Below are positions 1-7,505 of a stretch of DNA of 41,750 nt, one piece after another. Source of the stretch: Neptunitalea chrysea. Its GTDB lineage: Bacteria; Bacteroidota; Bacteroidia; Flavobacteriales; Flavobacteriaceae. How positions within the stretch are numbered: position 1 is the stretch's first letter; each line of letters begins with the position of its first letter. A program made the position numbers and the translations under genes. The notes beneath the pieces were generated by a model. That model did no database searches. It was not told where the DNA came from and was given only the letters and a program-made list of their open reading frames with translations. The stretch covers positions 1 through 41,750 of the forward strand of contig NZ_BRVP01000026.1 in NCBI RefSeq assembly GCF_027924145.1, in the 5' to 3' direction.

Positions 1-4
1 CAAA

Positions 5-32
5 ACAAAAAAAGCCCGCACTAATGCGAGCT
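5..32 (-). terminator. Intrinsic terminator of rpsT
   Basis: An 8-bp stem (AGCTCGCA/TGCGGGCT on the minus strand, one G-U pair) with a TTAG loop is followed on the minus strand by a run of seven T. It lies about 30 nt past the rpsT stop codon, so it should end that transcript. Confidence 0.8.
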
Positions 33-63
33 CAATACTTTATCAAGTAAATCTAGAATAAAA

Positions 64-318
64 TTACGCTAAACCAGCGATTCTTTTAGTCAATCCACTT
101 TTTAAGTTAGCAGCCTTGTTGCTATGAATGATATTTCTCTTAGCTAACTTATCAATCATAGAAGCAACAGTAGGATATAAAGTTTCAGCTTCTTTCTTAT
201 CCTCTAACGAACGTAACTTCTTAAGAGCGTTACGCATAGTTTTGTGCTGATATTTATTTCTTAAACGAACTGCTTCGTTTCTTCTAATTCTTTTTAATGC
301 TGACTTGTGATTTGCCAT
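64..318 (-). CDS. rpsT: 30S ribosomal protein S20
   Basis: The 84-residue basic protein matches the bS20 family in full length. It starts [15 protein letters not shown], the usual N-terminus, and has the Lys/Arg-rich helices and the conserved [15 protein letters not shown] stretch near the C-terminus. S20 binds 16S rRNA early in assembly of the small ribosomal subunit. The gene lies just downstream of two tRNA-Glu genes on the same strand and may share their transcript; a terminator follows it. Identification is secure from sequence and length. Confidence 0.97.
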   Translation of the reverse strand: MANHKSALKRIRRNEAVRLRNKYQHKTMRNALKKLRSLEDKKEAETLYPTVASMIDKLAKRNIIHSNKAANLKSGLTKRIAGLA

Positions 319-382
319 TTCTTTGTGTTTTTTAAAACCTAAAGGTTCAAAATTTTTACTCTCCTAATATATAACCAAGTTG

Positions 383-454
383 TAGCCCGTAGGGGAATCG
401 AACCCCTCTTACCAGGATGAAAACCTGGCGTCCTAGCCGATAGACGAACGGGCC
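383..454 (-). tRNA. tRNA-Glu (anticodon UUC), copy 1
   Basis: Read on the minus strand, 72 nt fold into a cloverleaf. The acceptor stem is GGCCCGT/ACGGGCT with a G1-U72 pair, the anticodon stem is CCAGG/CCTGG with a TTTTCAT loop giving anticodon TTC, and the T arm contains GGTTCGATTCC. The discriminator base is A; CCA is not encoded. It is the second gene in a tandem pair with near-identical sequence. Confidence 0.96.
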
Positions 455-483
455 AGCAATAACTTAAACTTTTAACTCGTTTG

Positions 484-555
484 TAGTCCGTAGGGGAATC
501 GAACCCCTGTTACCAGGATGAAAACCTGGCGTCCTAACCCCTAGACGAACGGACC
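484..555 (-). tRNA. tRNA-Glu (anticodon UUC), copy 2
   Basis: This 72-nt minus-strand cloverleaf has the same anticodon arm and T arm as the neighbouring copy. It differs at position 3 and its partner 70 (T-A instead of C-G, a compensated pair), in the D loop and in the variable loop. CCA is not encoded. It is the promoter-proximal member of the pair. Confidence 0.96.
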
Positions 556-577
556 ATCTTTTTCGTTATTGCGGATG

Positions 578-609
578 CAAAGCTACAATATTTTTTCAAC
601 TACGCAACA
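578..609 (-). promoter_or_regulatory. Bacteroidota-type promoter of the tRNA-Glu pair
   Basis: On the minus strand, TGTTG is followed after 19 nt by TAGCTTTG, an exact match to the TAnnTTTG -7 box. Transcription would start about 15 nt before the first tRNA-Glu gene. Box sequence, spacing and position all agree. Confidence 0.75.
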
Positions 610-630
610 CTTTTCGAGAAAAAAACATTT

Positions 631-2109
631 TTAATATGCTTTTGCAAATAAAACCCTCTTTTTAGAAGGCTTTCCGGTAAAGACACACACCCCTTCTTCT
701 TCTTTTGCATCCAATGGAATACAACGAATTGTTGCCTTTGTAAGGTCCTGAATTTTCTCTTCTGTCTCTGTAGTACCATCCCAGTGAGCAGAAACAAATC
801 CGCCTTTACCCTCTAAAACTTCTTTAAACGCATCAAAAGTATCAACTTCCGTAATATGTGTTTTTCGGTACTCAAAAGCCTTGTTATAAACATTCTCCTG
901 AATCTCCACTAAAAGTCTCTCTACAGTAGCCGTTAAATCTGCTATTTGAATACTCTCTTTAGTTAGCGTATCTCTCCTAGCTAATTCTACAGTCCCATTT
1001 TCCATATCTCTTTTCCCAATAGCAACACGAACAGGAACCCCCTTAAGCTCGTACTCATTAAATTTCCATCCTGGCTTATGTGTATCTCTATCATCAAACT
1101 TAACAGACACTCCCTTAGCTCTCAATTCTTCTAAGTATGGTGTTATATATTCTCTAATCAACTCTAATTGATCTACCCCTTTATAAATAGGAACCACCAC
1201 CAATTGAATGGGGGCTAATTTTGGAGGTAACACCAACCCATTATCATCACTATGCATCATAATCAACGCCCCAATTAAACGAGTAGACACTCCCCAAGAA
1301 GTAGCCCAGACATATTCTTGCTTTCCTTCTTTAGTAGTATATTTAACATCAAACGCCTTTGCAAAATTTTGCCCCAAAAAGTGAGATGTTCCTGCTTGTA
1401 AAGCCTTTCCATCCTGCATTAATGCTTCAATACAATAGGTTTCATCTGCCCCAGCAAATCTCTCTGCCTCGGTTTTAATACCTTTTACAACAGGCACCGC
1501 CATAAACTCTTCCGCAAAAGTAGCATACACATTCATCATTTGCTCTGTCTCTTGTATTGCTTCTTCCTTAGTACTATGTGCCGTATGCCCTTCCTGCCAT
1601 AAAAACTCAGCAGTTCTTAAGAACAACCTTGTACGCATTTCCCAACGCACCACATTAGCCCATTGATTTACTAAGATTGGTAAATCACGATACGACTCAA
1701 TCCAGTTTCTATAAGTATTCCATATAATAGCTTCACTTGTTGGTCTTACCACAAGTTCCTCCTCAAGCTTAGCTTCAGGGTCTACAATAAGCTTCCCCTT
1801 ATTTTCTTCGTCTCCTTTTAATCTATAATGTGTAACAACTGCACACTCTTTTGCAAAGCCTTCAGCATTTTTTTCTTCTGCTTCAAAAAGACTTTTAGGA
1901 ACAAAAAGTGGAAAATATGCATTTTCATGCCCTGTTTCTTTAAACATTTTATCTAACTGCGCCTGCATTTTTTCCCATATAGCATACCCATAAGGCTTAA
2001 TTACCATACATCCTCTAACCCCCGAATTCTCAGCTAAATTAGCCTTTACAACTAACTCATTATACCATTTTGAATAATCTTCTTCTCTACTGGTTAACTT
2101 TTTGCTCAT
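631..2109 (-). CDS. proS: Prolyl-tRNA synthetase, archaeal/eukaryotic type
   Basis: This 492-residue class II aminoacyl-tRNA synthetase attaches proline to tRNA-Pro in the cytoplasm. Visible features are the proline-pocket RPTSE (122-126), motif 2 around 148-174 ([19 protein letters not shown]), the EGHTAH loop, and motif 3 GVSTRLIG (273-280). An anticodon-binding domain follows at about 300-410. A C-terminal domain with the Cys pair of IRCIPL and VCVF ends in the typical aromatic tail (AKAY). There is no YbaK-type editing insertion, which marks the shorter archaeal/eukaryotic form rather than the roughly 570-residue E. coli type. It is divergent from the lipoprotein gene at 2.2 kb. Confidence 0.97.
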   Translation of the reverse strand: MSKKLTSREEDYSKWYNELVVKANLAENSGVRGCMVIKPYGYAIWEKMQAQLDKMFKETGHENAYFPLFVPKSLFEAEEKNAEGFAKECAVVTHYRLKGDEENKGKLIVDPEAKLEEELVVRPTSEAIIWNTYRNWIESYRDLPILVNQWANVVRWEMRTRLFLRTAEFLWQEGHTAHSTKEEAIQETEQMMNVYATFAEEFMAVPVVKGIKTEAERFAGADETYCIEALMQDGKALQAGTSHFLGQNFAKAFDVKYTTKEGKQEYVWATSWGVSTRLIGALIMMHSDDNGLVLPPKLAPIQLVVVPIYKGVDQLELIREYITPYLEELRAKGVSVKFDDRDTHKPGWKFNEYELKGVPVRVAIGKRDMENGTVELARRDTLTKESIQIADLTATVERLLVEIQENVYNKAFEYRKTHITEVDTFDAFKEVLEGKGGFVSAHWDGTTETEEKIQDLTKATIRCIPLDAKEEEGVCVFTGKPSKKRVLFAKAY

Positions 2110-2154
2110 TTTATATAATTTGGCACAAATTTTGTGATTATGTTAAATAAATAA

Positions 2155-2181
2155 TTGTTTCAGCAAAACTAATTATTTTTG
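2155..2181 (+). promoter_or_regulatory. Promoter that argues for a later lipoprotein start
   Basis: TATTTTTG at 2174-2181 fits TAnnTTTG, with a TTG at 2155-2157 upstream. Transcription from it would begin near 2188, after the first possible ATG at 2184. This favours one of the ATG codons at 2208, 2211 or 2214. The -33 spacing (16 nt) is short, so support is moderate. Confidence 0.45.
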
Positions 2182-2207
2182 TTATGTTCAACAATAAAAA
2201 ATATGCA

Positions 2208-3194
2208 ATGATGATGACTATTACCACACATATTAAAAAGGAAAATATATTTATCCTATTTCTAGGTCTAACAATAACCACTTTAATGGTTTCTTGCGGA
2301 TCTTTTCAGAGTTCGTCATATTATGACACTGACGGTATTTACAGTTCAAGCAATGTAAATTATAATGAAGTTGCTGTTACAGAAGCTCCTGATGACACAC
2401 AATATTCAAGTGTAGATGCATATAGAGCCTATATTAGTGAATTAGCAAGTGAAGAAATACCTAATGATTCTACTCCATATTTCACCGATATAGATGCATA
2501 TTACAGTAATGATTCTGTTGTTGACTCTACAGAAGTAGCCACAAACATCAATTATGAATATGCAGATAATGGATATGCTGGATGGGGACAAAACACCTCT
2601 GATGTTAATGTAAATGTATATTCAACTCCATATTACGGTTACGGATTTGGATTTGGATACAACTATTATGGCTGGGGATGGAACAATCCCTATTACTGGA
2701 ATGCAGGTTGGTACAATCCTTATTGGTATGGAGGATTCGGGTTTCCAAATTACGCTTATGGATGGGGCGGATACCATGGATGGAATAACTATGGTTGGAA
2801 CGGATACTACCACCCACACTACCCATATCACAGAAATAATATCGCATACAGTAGAACTAGAAGAGGTACTCCGTCATTAGCCGCCTCTAGAAACACCCGT
2901 AGTGTTGTTAATAACGCAACTAGAAGGGTTAATAGAAATGCAGTTGTTTCAAGAAGAAGAACCAAAAGCGCTACCACGAGAACAAGAAGTAATTCTAGAA
3001 CTAGAACATACACACCTTCTACAACTAGGAGCACTACAAGAACTAGAACATACACACCTTCTACAACCAGAAGTACTACAAGAACCAGAACATATACCCC
3101 TTCTACAACTAGAAGTACTACAAGATCTTATTCACCTAGCAGATCATCTGGTAGCAGAACAAGAACTTCAGGTGGTGGAGGTAGACGTAGATAA
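2208..3194 (+). CDS. Gly/Tyr/Trp-rich lipoprotein with Arg/Thr-rich repeat tail
   Basis: I do not recognise a named family. The N-terminus has a signal peptide ending in a lipobox (LMVSC), so it is probably a lipoprotein. A Ser/Asp/Tyr-rich part is followed by a long Gly/Tyr/Trp/Asn-rich segment with YYGWGW-like motifs, then a very basic Arg/Thr/Ser tail. The tail holds three near-perfect 14-residue repeats (RTRTYTPSTTRSTT) encoded by 42-bp units at 2997-3122, and ends GGGGRRR. Such composition suggests a flexible surface or matrix protein, but this is inference. ATG 2184 is also in frame; 2208 was chosen because it gives a normal signal peptide and lies downstream of the likely promoter. An outer-membrane protein gene follows after 56 nt and may be co-transcribed. 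Confidence 0.75.
   Translation: MMMTITTHIKKENIFILFLGLTITTLMVSCGSFQSSSYYDTDGIYSSSNVNYNEVAVTEAPDDTQYSSVDAYRAYISELASEEIPNDSTPYFTDIDAYYSNDSVVDSTEVATNINYEYADNGYAGWGQNTSDVNVNVYSTPYYGYGFGFGYNYYGWGWNNPYYWNAGWYNPYWYGGFGFPNYAYGWGGYHGWNNYGWNGYYHPHYPYHRNNIAYSRTRRGTPSLAASRNTRSVVNNATRRVNRNAVVSRRRTKSATTRTRSNSRTRTYTPSTTRSTTRTRTYTPSTTRSTTRTRTYTPSTTRSTTRSYSPSRSSGSRTRTSGGGGRRR
2997..3122 (+). repeat. Tandem repeat, three 42-bp units inside the lipoprotein gene
   Basis: Units at 2997-3038, 3039-3080 and 3081-3122 begin with AGAAC and differ only at a few third positions. They encode RTRTYTPSTTRSTT three times. A degenerate fourth unit (RSYSPSR) follows. The length keeps the reading frame, so copy number could vary between strains without breaking the gene. 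Confidence 0.92.
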
Positions 3195-3250
3195 TTACCT
3201 CTATACACGCGATTAAAAATTTAAAATACTGGTTTTTAAAATAAAAAAAC

Positions 3251-4831
3251 ATGAAAAGATTTTCCTTATTCTTAGTTATGTCAATTGCTATGACACTAAG
3301 TACAAAAGCTCAAGATATAACAGATGCATTAAGATATAGCACAGATGAACTAACAGGATCAGCTCGTGTAAGAGCCATGAGCGGTGCTTTTGGAGCTCTT
3401 GGAGGAGACATTTCTGCTATAAGTATAAATCCTGCTGGTTCTGCAATTTTTACCACCTCTGAAGCAGGTGCTACCCTTGGTAATTTCAGTACACAAAACG
3501 ACAACAATTTTTTCAATACTTTAACTACCGAAAACAATAATAAGTTTGACCTTAGTCAGGGAGGCTTTGTTTTTGTACTTAACAATACTAATGATAAAGC
3601 AAATTGGAAGAAATTAAGTTTAGGAGTTAATTATGATATTACAAATAATTATTCAAACTCGAACTTTATAGCTGGTATTAACACTAACAATTCTATAGAT
3701 CAATATTTTTTAGCTTATGCTAACGGTGTAGAACTAGGAATTATGGATGCAGGCTCTTATCCTGATTTGGACAACGTTTCTAATAGCCAATATATAATTG
3801 ATTACATATACCAATATCTTGGACAATATGATGGATTTGCTCAACAACAAGCATTTTTAGCTTATCAGGCATATCTTATAGACCCTGTATCTAATGACGC
3901 AAGCAATACCGGATATGTTTCTAATGCTTTATATACAAATGGTGTAGATCAACAATACTCCTTAGAAACTACTGGAGCCAATAGAAAATTTACCTTTAAT
4001 TTTGGAGCTCAGTACAAAGATTTTCTACATTTAGGTCTTAACCTAAACAGTCATGTTATAGACTTTAAAAAGAGGACTTACCTATCTGAAATAGGTTTTG
4101 ATGCATACTCAAGTACAGGAGATTATTCTACTGTTCAAGAAATTGGATTTGAAAATTACCTTGAAGTGTATGGTAATGGTTTTTCTTTTCAGTTAGGAGC
4201 TATTATTAAAGCAGGTAATAATTTAAGGTTTGGTGCTACTTACGACTCCCCAACCTGGTACAGTATTGATGAAGAATTATCTCAGGGTTTATTTGCAGTA
4301 TCTGTAGATGATATCGGAAATGAATATGATGCAGACCAAGTATATCCTAACATCACAAATGTTTATGAAACCTATAAGATTAAAACTTCAGGAAAGTTAT
4401 CTGGTAGTGTTGCATATGTTTTTGGCAAAAAAGGGCTTTTAAGCTTTGATTACTCAAGAAAAGACTATGGTTCTATAAAATTTAAACCTGAAAACAATTC
4501 TTATTTCCGTTCTCAAAATCAAGTTATTAATAACTCACTAACTACCGCTAACACCTATAGACTTGGTGGTGAATATAGAATTGATAGATTTAGTCTAAGA
4601 GGAGGATATCGTTTTGAAGAAAGTCCATATAAAAACGGAGTTACTGTTGGTGATTTAACAGGATATTCCTTAGGAGTAGGATATGATTTTGGAGCTACTA
4701 AATTAGATATATCGTACGACAGAGCTGAACAAGATAGCATGTATCAACTATACAGTGTTGGCTTGACTGACGCATCTAATATCACCACAATTTTTCAAAA
4801 CATTATGATTTCTCTTAATTTTAAACTGTAA
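3251..4831 (+). CDS. Outer-membrane transport protein, OmpP1/FadL/TodX-like
   Basis: The 526-residue protein has a cleavable signal peptide ending near TKAQ. The mature N-terminus (DALRYSTDELTGSARVRAMSGAFGALGGDISAISINPAG) is the signature of the flavobacterial OmpP1/FadL-related family. These form outer-membrane beta-barrels with an N-terminal hatch, and relatives carry hydrophobic compounds across the outer membrane. Alternating aromatic strands run to the C-terminus, which ends MISLNFKL with the penultimate hydrophobic pattern of a barrel. The substrate cannot be told. It lies 56 nt downstream of the repeat-rich lipoprotein gene. Confidence 0.85.
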   Translation: MKRFSLFLVMSIAMTLSTKAQDITDALRYSTDELTGSARVRAMSGAFGALGGDISAISINPAGSAIFTTSEAGATLGNFSTQNDNNFFNTLTTENNNKFDLSQGGFVFVLNNTNDKANWKKLSLGVNYDITNNYSNSNFIAGINTNNSIDQYFLAYANGVELGIMDAGSYPDLDNVSNSQYIIDYIYQYLGQYDGFAQQQAFLAYQAYLIDPVSNDASNTGYVSNALYTNGVDQQYSLETTGANRKFTFNFGAQYKDFLHLGLNLNSHVIDFKKRTYLSEIGFDAYSSTGDYSTVQEIGFENYLEVYGNGFSFQLGAIIKAGNNLRFGATYDSPTWYSIDEELSQGLFAVSVDDIGNEYDADQVYPNITNVYETYKIKTSGKLSGSVAYVFGKKGLLSFDYSRKDYGSIKFKPENNSYFRSQNQVINNSLTTANTYRLGGEYRIDRFSLRGGYRFEESPYKNGVTVGDLTGYSLGVGYDFGATKLDISYDRAEQDSMYQLYSVGLTDASNITTIFQNIMISLNFKL

Positions 4832-4948
4832 TAAAATTAACAAATATCCTTTGAAATAATTGACAAGAAACCAAAAGTAAGTTAAGCTATAAAATAAAAA
4901 AGAGGGGAAAAGGGAAAAATATTAGGGGGGAATGAATTTATGTTTTGA

Positions 4949-5524
4949 TTAAAACATATAACCTAAGCTAAATTGAATGTTTGATAATCTAGAATAATTA
5001 CTCCCCATGAATTTAGCCTTAATAAATTGATCAGGAATACCATAAATGTAACGAGTAGTAACAAAAATACCACCTTCAAATTTATAACTTAAACCAGCTA
5101 CAAGACTAGTATCAAAATCTCTTGCATAATCTTCTTCAACGGCTGTACCATCAACTTTTTCTGAAAGTTTCAATCCAATTTGTGGTCCAATCTCAAAACT
5201 ACTAAAGCCTTCAGCGAAATAAATTTTTGCTAAAACAGGTAACTCAACGTAATCCAATTTATATTTAACAGCGGTTCCATCTGTTAAAACAACTTGAGTA
5301 CCTTTATCTGAGTAAAACAATTCAGGTTGAATAGAAAATGAATCTGACATTGGAAATTCAGAAACAAAACCAGCGTTTAAGCCAATTTTTGATTTTTGAC
5401 CATAAGGAAACTTACCAGTTAAGGATGCAACGTTTACACCAGCCTTTACACCAAAACTTGCTTGTGCGTTCACACATAAAGCTGTGAACATGAGTGAAAC
5501 AATTAAAAGAACAGTTTTTTTCAT
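4949..5524 (-). CDS. Porin-family outer-membrane beta-barrel protein
   Basis: The 191-residue protein has a signal peptide (cleavage near VNAQA). It then follows the PorT/OMP_b-brl_2 pattern: FGVKAGVNVASLTG, GFVSEFPMSDSFSIQPELFY, LDYVELPVLAKIYF, FEIGPQIGLKL, and a final strand ending LGYMF. Predicted as a small eight-stranded barrel in the outer membrane; ligand unknown. A decayed paralogue lies about 420 bp upstream on the same strand. The gene is convergent with the OmpP1-like gene. Confidence 0.85.
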   Translation of the reverse strand: MKKTVLLIVSLMFTALCVNAQASFGVKAGVNVASLTGKFPYGQKSKIGLNAGFVSEFPMSDSFSIQPELFYSDKGTQVVLTDGTAVKYKLDYVELPVLAKIYFAEGFSSFEIGPQIGLKLSEKVDGTAVEEDYARDFDTSLVAGLSYKFEGGIFVTTRYIYGIPDQFIKAKFMGSNYSRLSNIQFSLGYMF

Positions 5525-5945
5525 AGTTTTCAGTTTTCAATTTTATATAAAAATAATTAAAAAAAATGCAATTACCACAAAAACATATGGTTAAATCTTA
5601 TATATAAATCCAAAAACAGGATTTTTACACTATTAGTAATACAATCAGAAAAAACACAACGTTTCTGCATAAAATTAACACTTTTTAAGATTCTTATTTA
5701 GATATCTGCTATGTTTTTTAACAAAAATAACCATATGTTATAATTCTATACCTCAAGCACTCATTTATTCGGTAAAGTATAAAAAAAGAGAGGTAAACTA
5801 CTAACCCTTTATATTATTATCATCTTCTAAACAGGTTATAAAACCTAATTCCTTTCCCAAACTACCAAACTGTATTTTTACATTCTATACTAGAAAGAAT
5901 TAAATCTCGAACAAAAATATTATTCAATTAATAAGTATATCTAGC
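5525..5945. other. AT-rich intergenic stretch with a 12-bp inverted repeat
   Basis: No coding sequence is supportable here. AACATATGGTTA at 5582-5593 and TAACCATATGTT at 5728-5739 are exact inverted repeats about 134 bp apart. The stretch also contains the upstream region of the porin-family gene that starts at 5524. Confidence 0.5.
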
Positions 5946-6360
5946 CTATGAATAAAAATTGTATGCTATACCTACAACAATATAAGTCTCAAAATCCTTA
6001 GCATCAGCATCAAACCTTCACCACCTGTTTGAATCCATTTCTTCATTAATAATAAATCTTAAATCTTAAAACCAAATTATGGTTCAGCTTCTACACATAA
6101 TTATTAAATAAGATAAAGTTTACTAATACACACATCTGTATATAATCTCATTAATATTCTAAATCATCTTCGTTATGTTAATTAGCAAAACTTTGAGCAT
6201 ACTATAAAAGAAAACCTATCTAATAAAGATGTTTCGGCTAACAATCCCATATATAAACTGGCTCTAAAATCTTTTCCTTATTCAAAAATAGAATTCTTAA
6301 TTCTTGAGTTGCGTTAACAAAATTGAAAATAAACTCAAAAAAAGTAAATTACCTAAAACG
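5946..6360 (-). pseudogene. Decayed porin-family beta-barrel gene
   Basis: Read on the minus strand, translated fragments in changing frames line up in order with the intact protein encoded at 4949-5524. KDFRASLYMGLLAE and LLDRFSF match the GFVSEFPMSDSFS region. EDDLEY, two stop codons, then DYIQMCVLVNFILF match KLDYVELPVLAKIYF. VEAEP-stop-FGFKI matches FEIGPQIGLKL. The last fragment, FDADAKDFETYIVVGIAYNF, ends like a barrel strand before a stop at 5946-5948. A possible signal-peptide remnant (FNFVNATQ) lies near 6310-6340. At least three stops and several frameshifts rule out a working gene. The upstream boundary is approximate. Confidence 0.8.
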
Positions 6361-6447
6361 TTTTAGCTTTTTATAACAATTATTTAAATTAAAATAACCA
6401 ATAAAACAGGTTAAATATTGATAAATTGCCTTTTTTTTTAGATTTTA

Positions 6448-6477
6448 TTGCCATTTTAAAAATATTATATATATTTG
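6448..6477 (+). promoter_or_regulatory. Promoter before xerD / small RNA
   Basis: TTG at 6448-6450 is followed after 19 nt by TATATTTG at 6470-6477, an exact TAnnTTTG box. Transcription should start near 6484, about 120 nt before the xerD start codon. Confidence 0.7.
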
Positions 6478-6483
6478 CTTTAG

Positions 6484-6594
6484 TAGTGAACTATTAGTTA
6501 CTAAGGATTTTTTGAAGATTCATTTTGTGTTTGGGGGAATGTAAATATGACTTCAAAATCAGAAACCACCTGAAATTTTAGGTGGTTTTTTTTA
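6484..6594 (+). ncRNA. Candidate small RNA or xerD leader/attenuator
   Basis: This stretch runs from a good promoter to an intrinsic terminator and lies directly before xerD. It contains a bulged hairpin (TAGTGAACT/AGTTACTA) at its 5' end, a G-run (GGGGG) near 6535, and an eight-codon ATG ORF at 6547-6573 (MTSKSETT) whose stop overlaps the terminator stem. It could be an independent RNA of about 110 nt or a conditional leader of xerD. I do not recognise a known RNA family. Confidence 0.45.
6564..6594 (+). terminator. Intrinsic terminator immediately before xerD
   Basis: Stem AACCACCT/AGGTGGTT (6564-6571 with 6580-6587) is followed by a run of T to 6593. It ends 12 nt before the xerD start codon. 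Confidence 0.8.
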
Positions 6595-6605
6595 TTTTTA
6601 CATTA

Positions 6606-7505
6606 ATGAATTGGAAAACTGCCATAAAAGACTATGAATTCTATTTAAAAATAGAAAGAGGCCTCTCTGAGAATTCTGTTAACAACTATATTTTCGACAT
6701 TCGGAAACTAGAAAAATACCTTTTAGACTCCAGTATTAATTCTTTACCTCTAACTATTTCACAAGAGGAAATTCAACAATTTATTTATACCGTTTCAAAA
6801 GAAGTACAAGCTAGCTCTTTAGCAAGGCTTATTTCTGGATTGAAAAACTTTTTCTCCTATTTAGTTTTTGAAGATCTTAGACAAGATAATCCTGTAGAAT
6901 TGATTGAAAGTCCTAAAACAGGTAGAAAATTACCAGATGTACTATCTATTGGAGACATTGATAGCTTAATAAATGCTATTGATTTAAGCAAACCAGAAGG
7001 ACAACGAAACAAAGCAATACTAGAAACGTTATATGGTTGCGGTCTAAGAGTTAGTGAACTATTGGATTTATCTATTTCGGACCTTTATTTTGAAGAAGGG
7101 TTTATAAAGGTTACAGGAAAGGGAAATAAACAAAGATTTGTTCCTATTTCTAACACTGCTATAAAGCACATTAACCTTTATCTTAATGAACTAAGATGTC
7201 ACCTAACAATAGACCCTAAATTTTCCGATATCGTATTTCTTAATCGAAGAGGTAAGAAATTAAGCAGAGCCATGATTTTTACAATTATAAAACAATTAGC
7301 CGTAAAGATTAATCTTGATAAAAAAATAAGTCCGCATACCTTTAGACATTCATTTGCAACTCATCTATTACAAAATGGAGCTAATTTAAGGGCAATACAA
7401 CAAATGTTAGGACACTCAAGCATTACTACTACAGAAATTTATATGCATATAGACAGACAACATTTATCTGAAGTAATACATACGTATCACCCCAGAAATA
7501 ATTAG
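6606..7505 (+). CDS. xerD: Site-specific tyrosine recombinase XerD
   Basis: The 299-residue tyrosine recombinase has an N-terminal SAM-like DNA-binding domain (1-105) and a C-terminal catalytic domain. All catalytic residues are present: Arg148 (GLRVSEL), Lys172 (GKGNK), His244 and Arg247 (HTFRH), His270 (LGHSS) and nucleophile Tyr279 (EIYMH). XerD acts with a partner at dif to resolve chromosome dimers at division. No integron, phage or other mobile genes are nearby, which fits a housekeeping role. A GTG at 6582 is in frame but lies inside the preceding terminator, so ATG 6606 is the start. The stop codon overlaps that of the convergent peptidase gene. Confidence 0.93.
   Translation: MNWKTAIKDYEFYLKIERGLSENSVNNYIFDIRKLEKYLLDSSINSLPLTISQEEIQQFIYTVSKEVQASSLARLISGLKNFFSYLVFEDLRQDNPVELIESPKTGRKLPDVLSIGDIDSLINAIDLSKPEGQRNKAILETLYGCGLRVSELLDLSISDLYFEEGFIKVTGKGNKQRFVPISNTAIKHINLYLNELRCHLTIDPKFSDIVFLNRRGKKLSRAMIFTIIKQLAVKINLDKKISPHTFRHSFATHLLQNGANLRAIQQMLGHSSITTTEIYMHIDRQHLSEVIHTYHPRNN

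Noticed and set aside
600-797. Open frame inside the end of proS
   Set aside because: It overlaps proS in another frame and has low-complexity composition; proS is certain.
2125-2137. CACAAA-T-TTTGTG dyad upstream of proS as an operator or T-box
   Set aside because: It is short and AT-rich, with no T-box or other riboswitch features, so chance is likely.
2605-3216. Several open frames on both strands over the repeat-rich lipoprotein gene
   Set aside because: They arise because the repeats and biased composition keep other frames open. The lipoprotein frame has a signal peptide and lipobox; the others have repetitive Leu/Val or His/Ile strings.
6606-7505. xerD as an integron or phage integrase
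   Set aside because: No attI-like site, cassettes or phage genes adjoin it, and the sequence fits the housekeeping XerD with all usual motifs.
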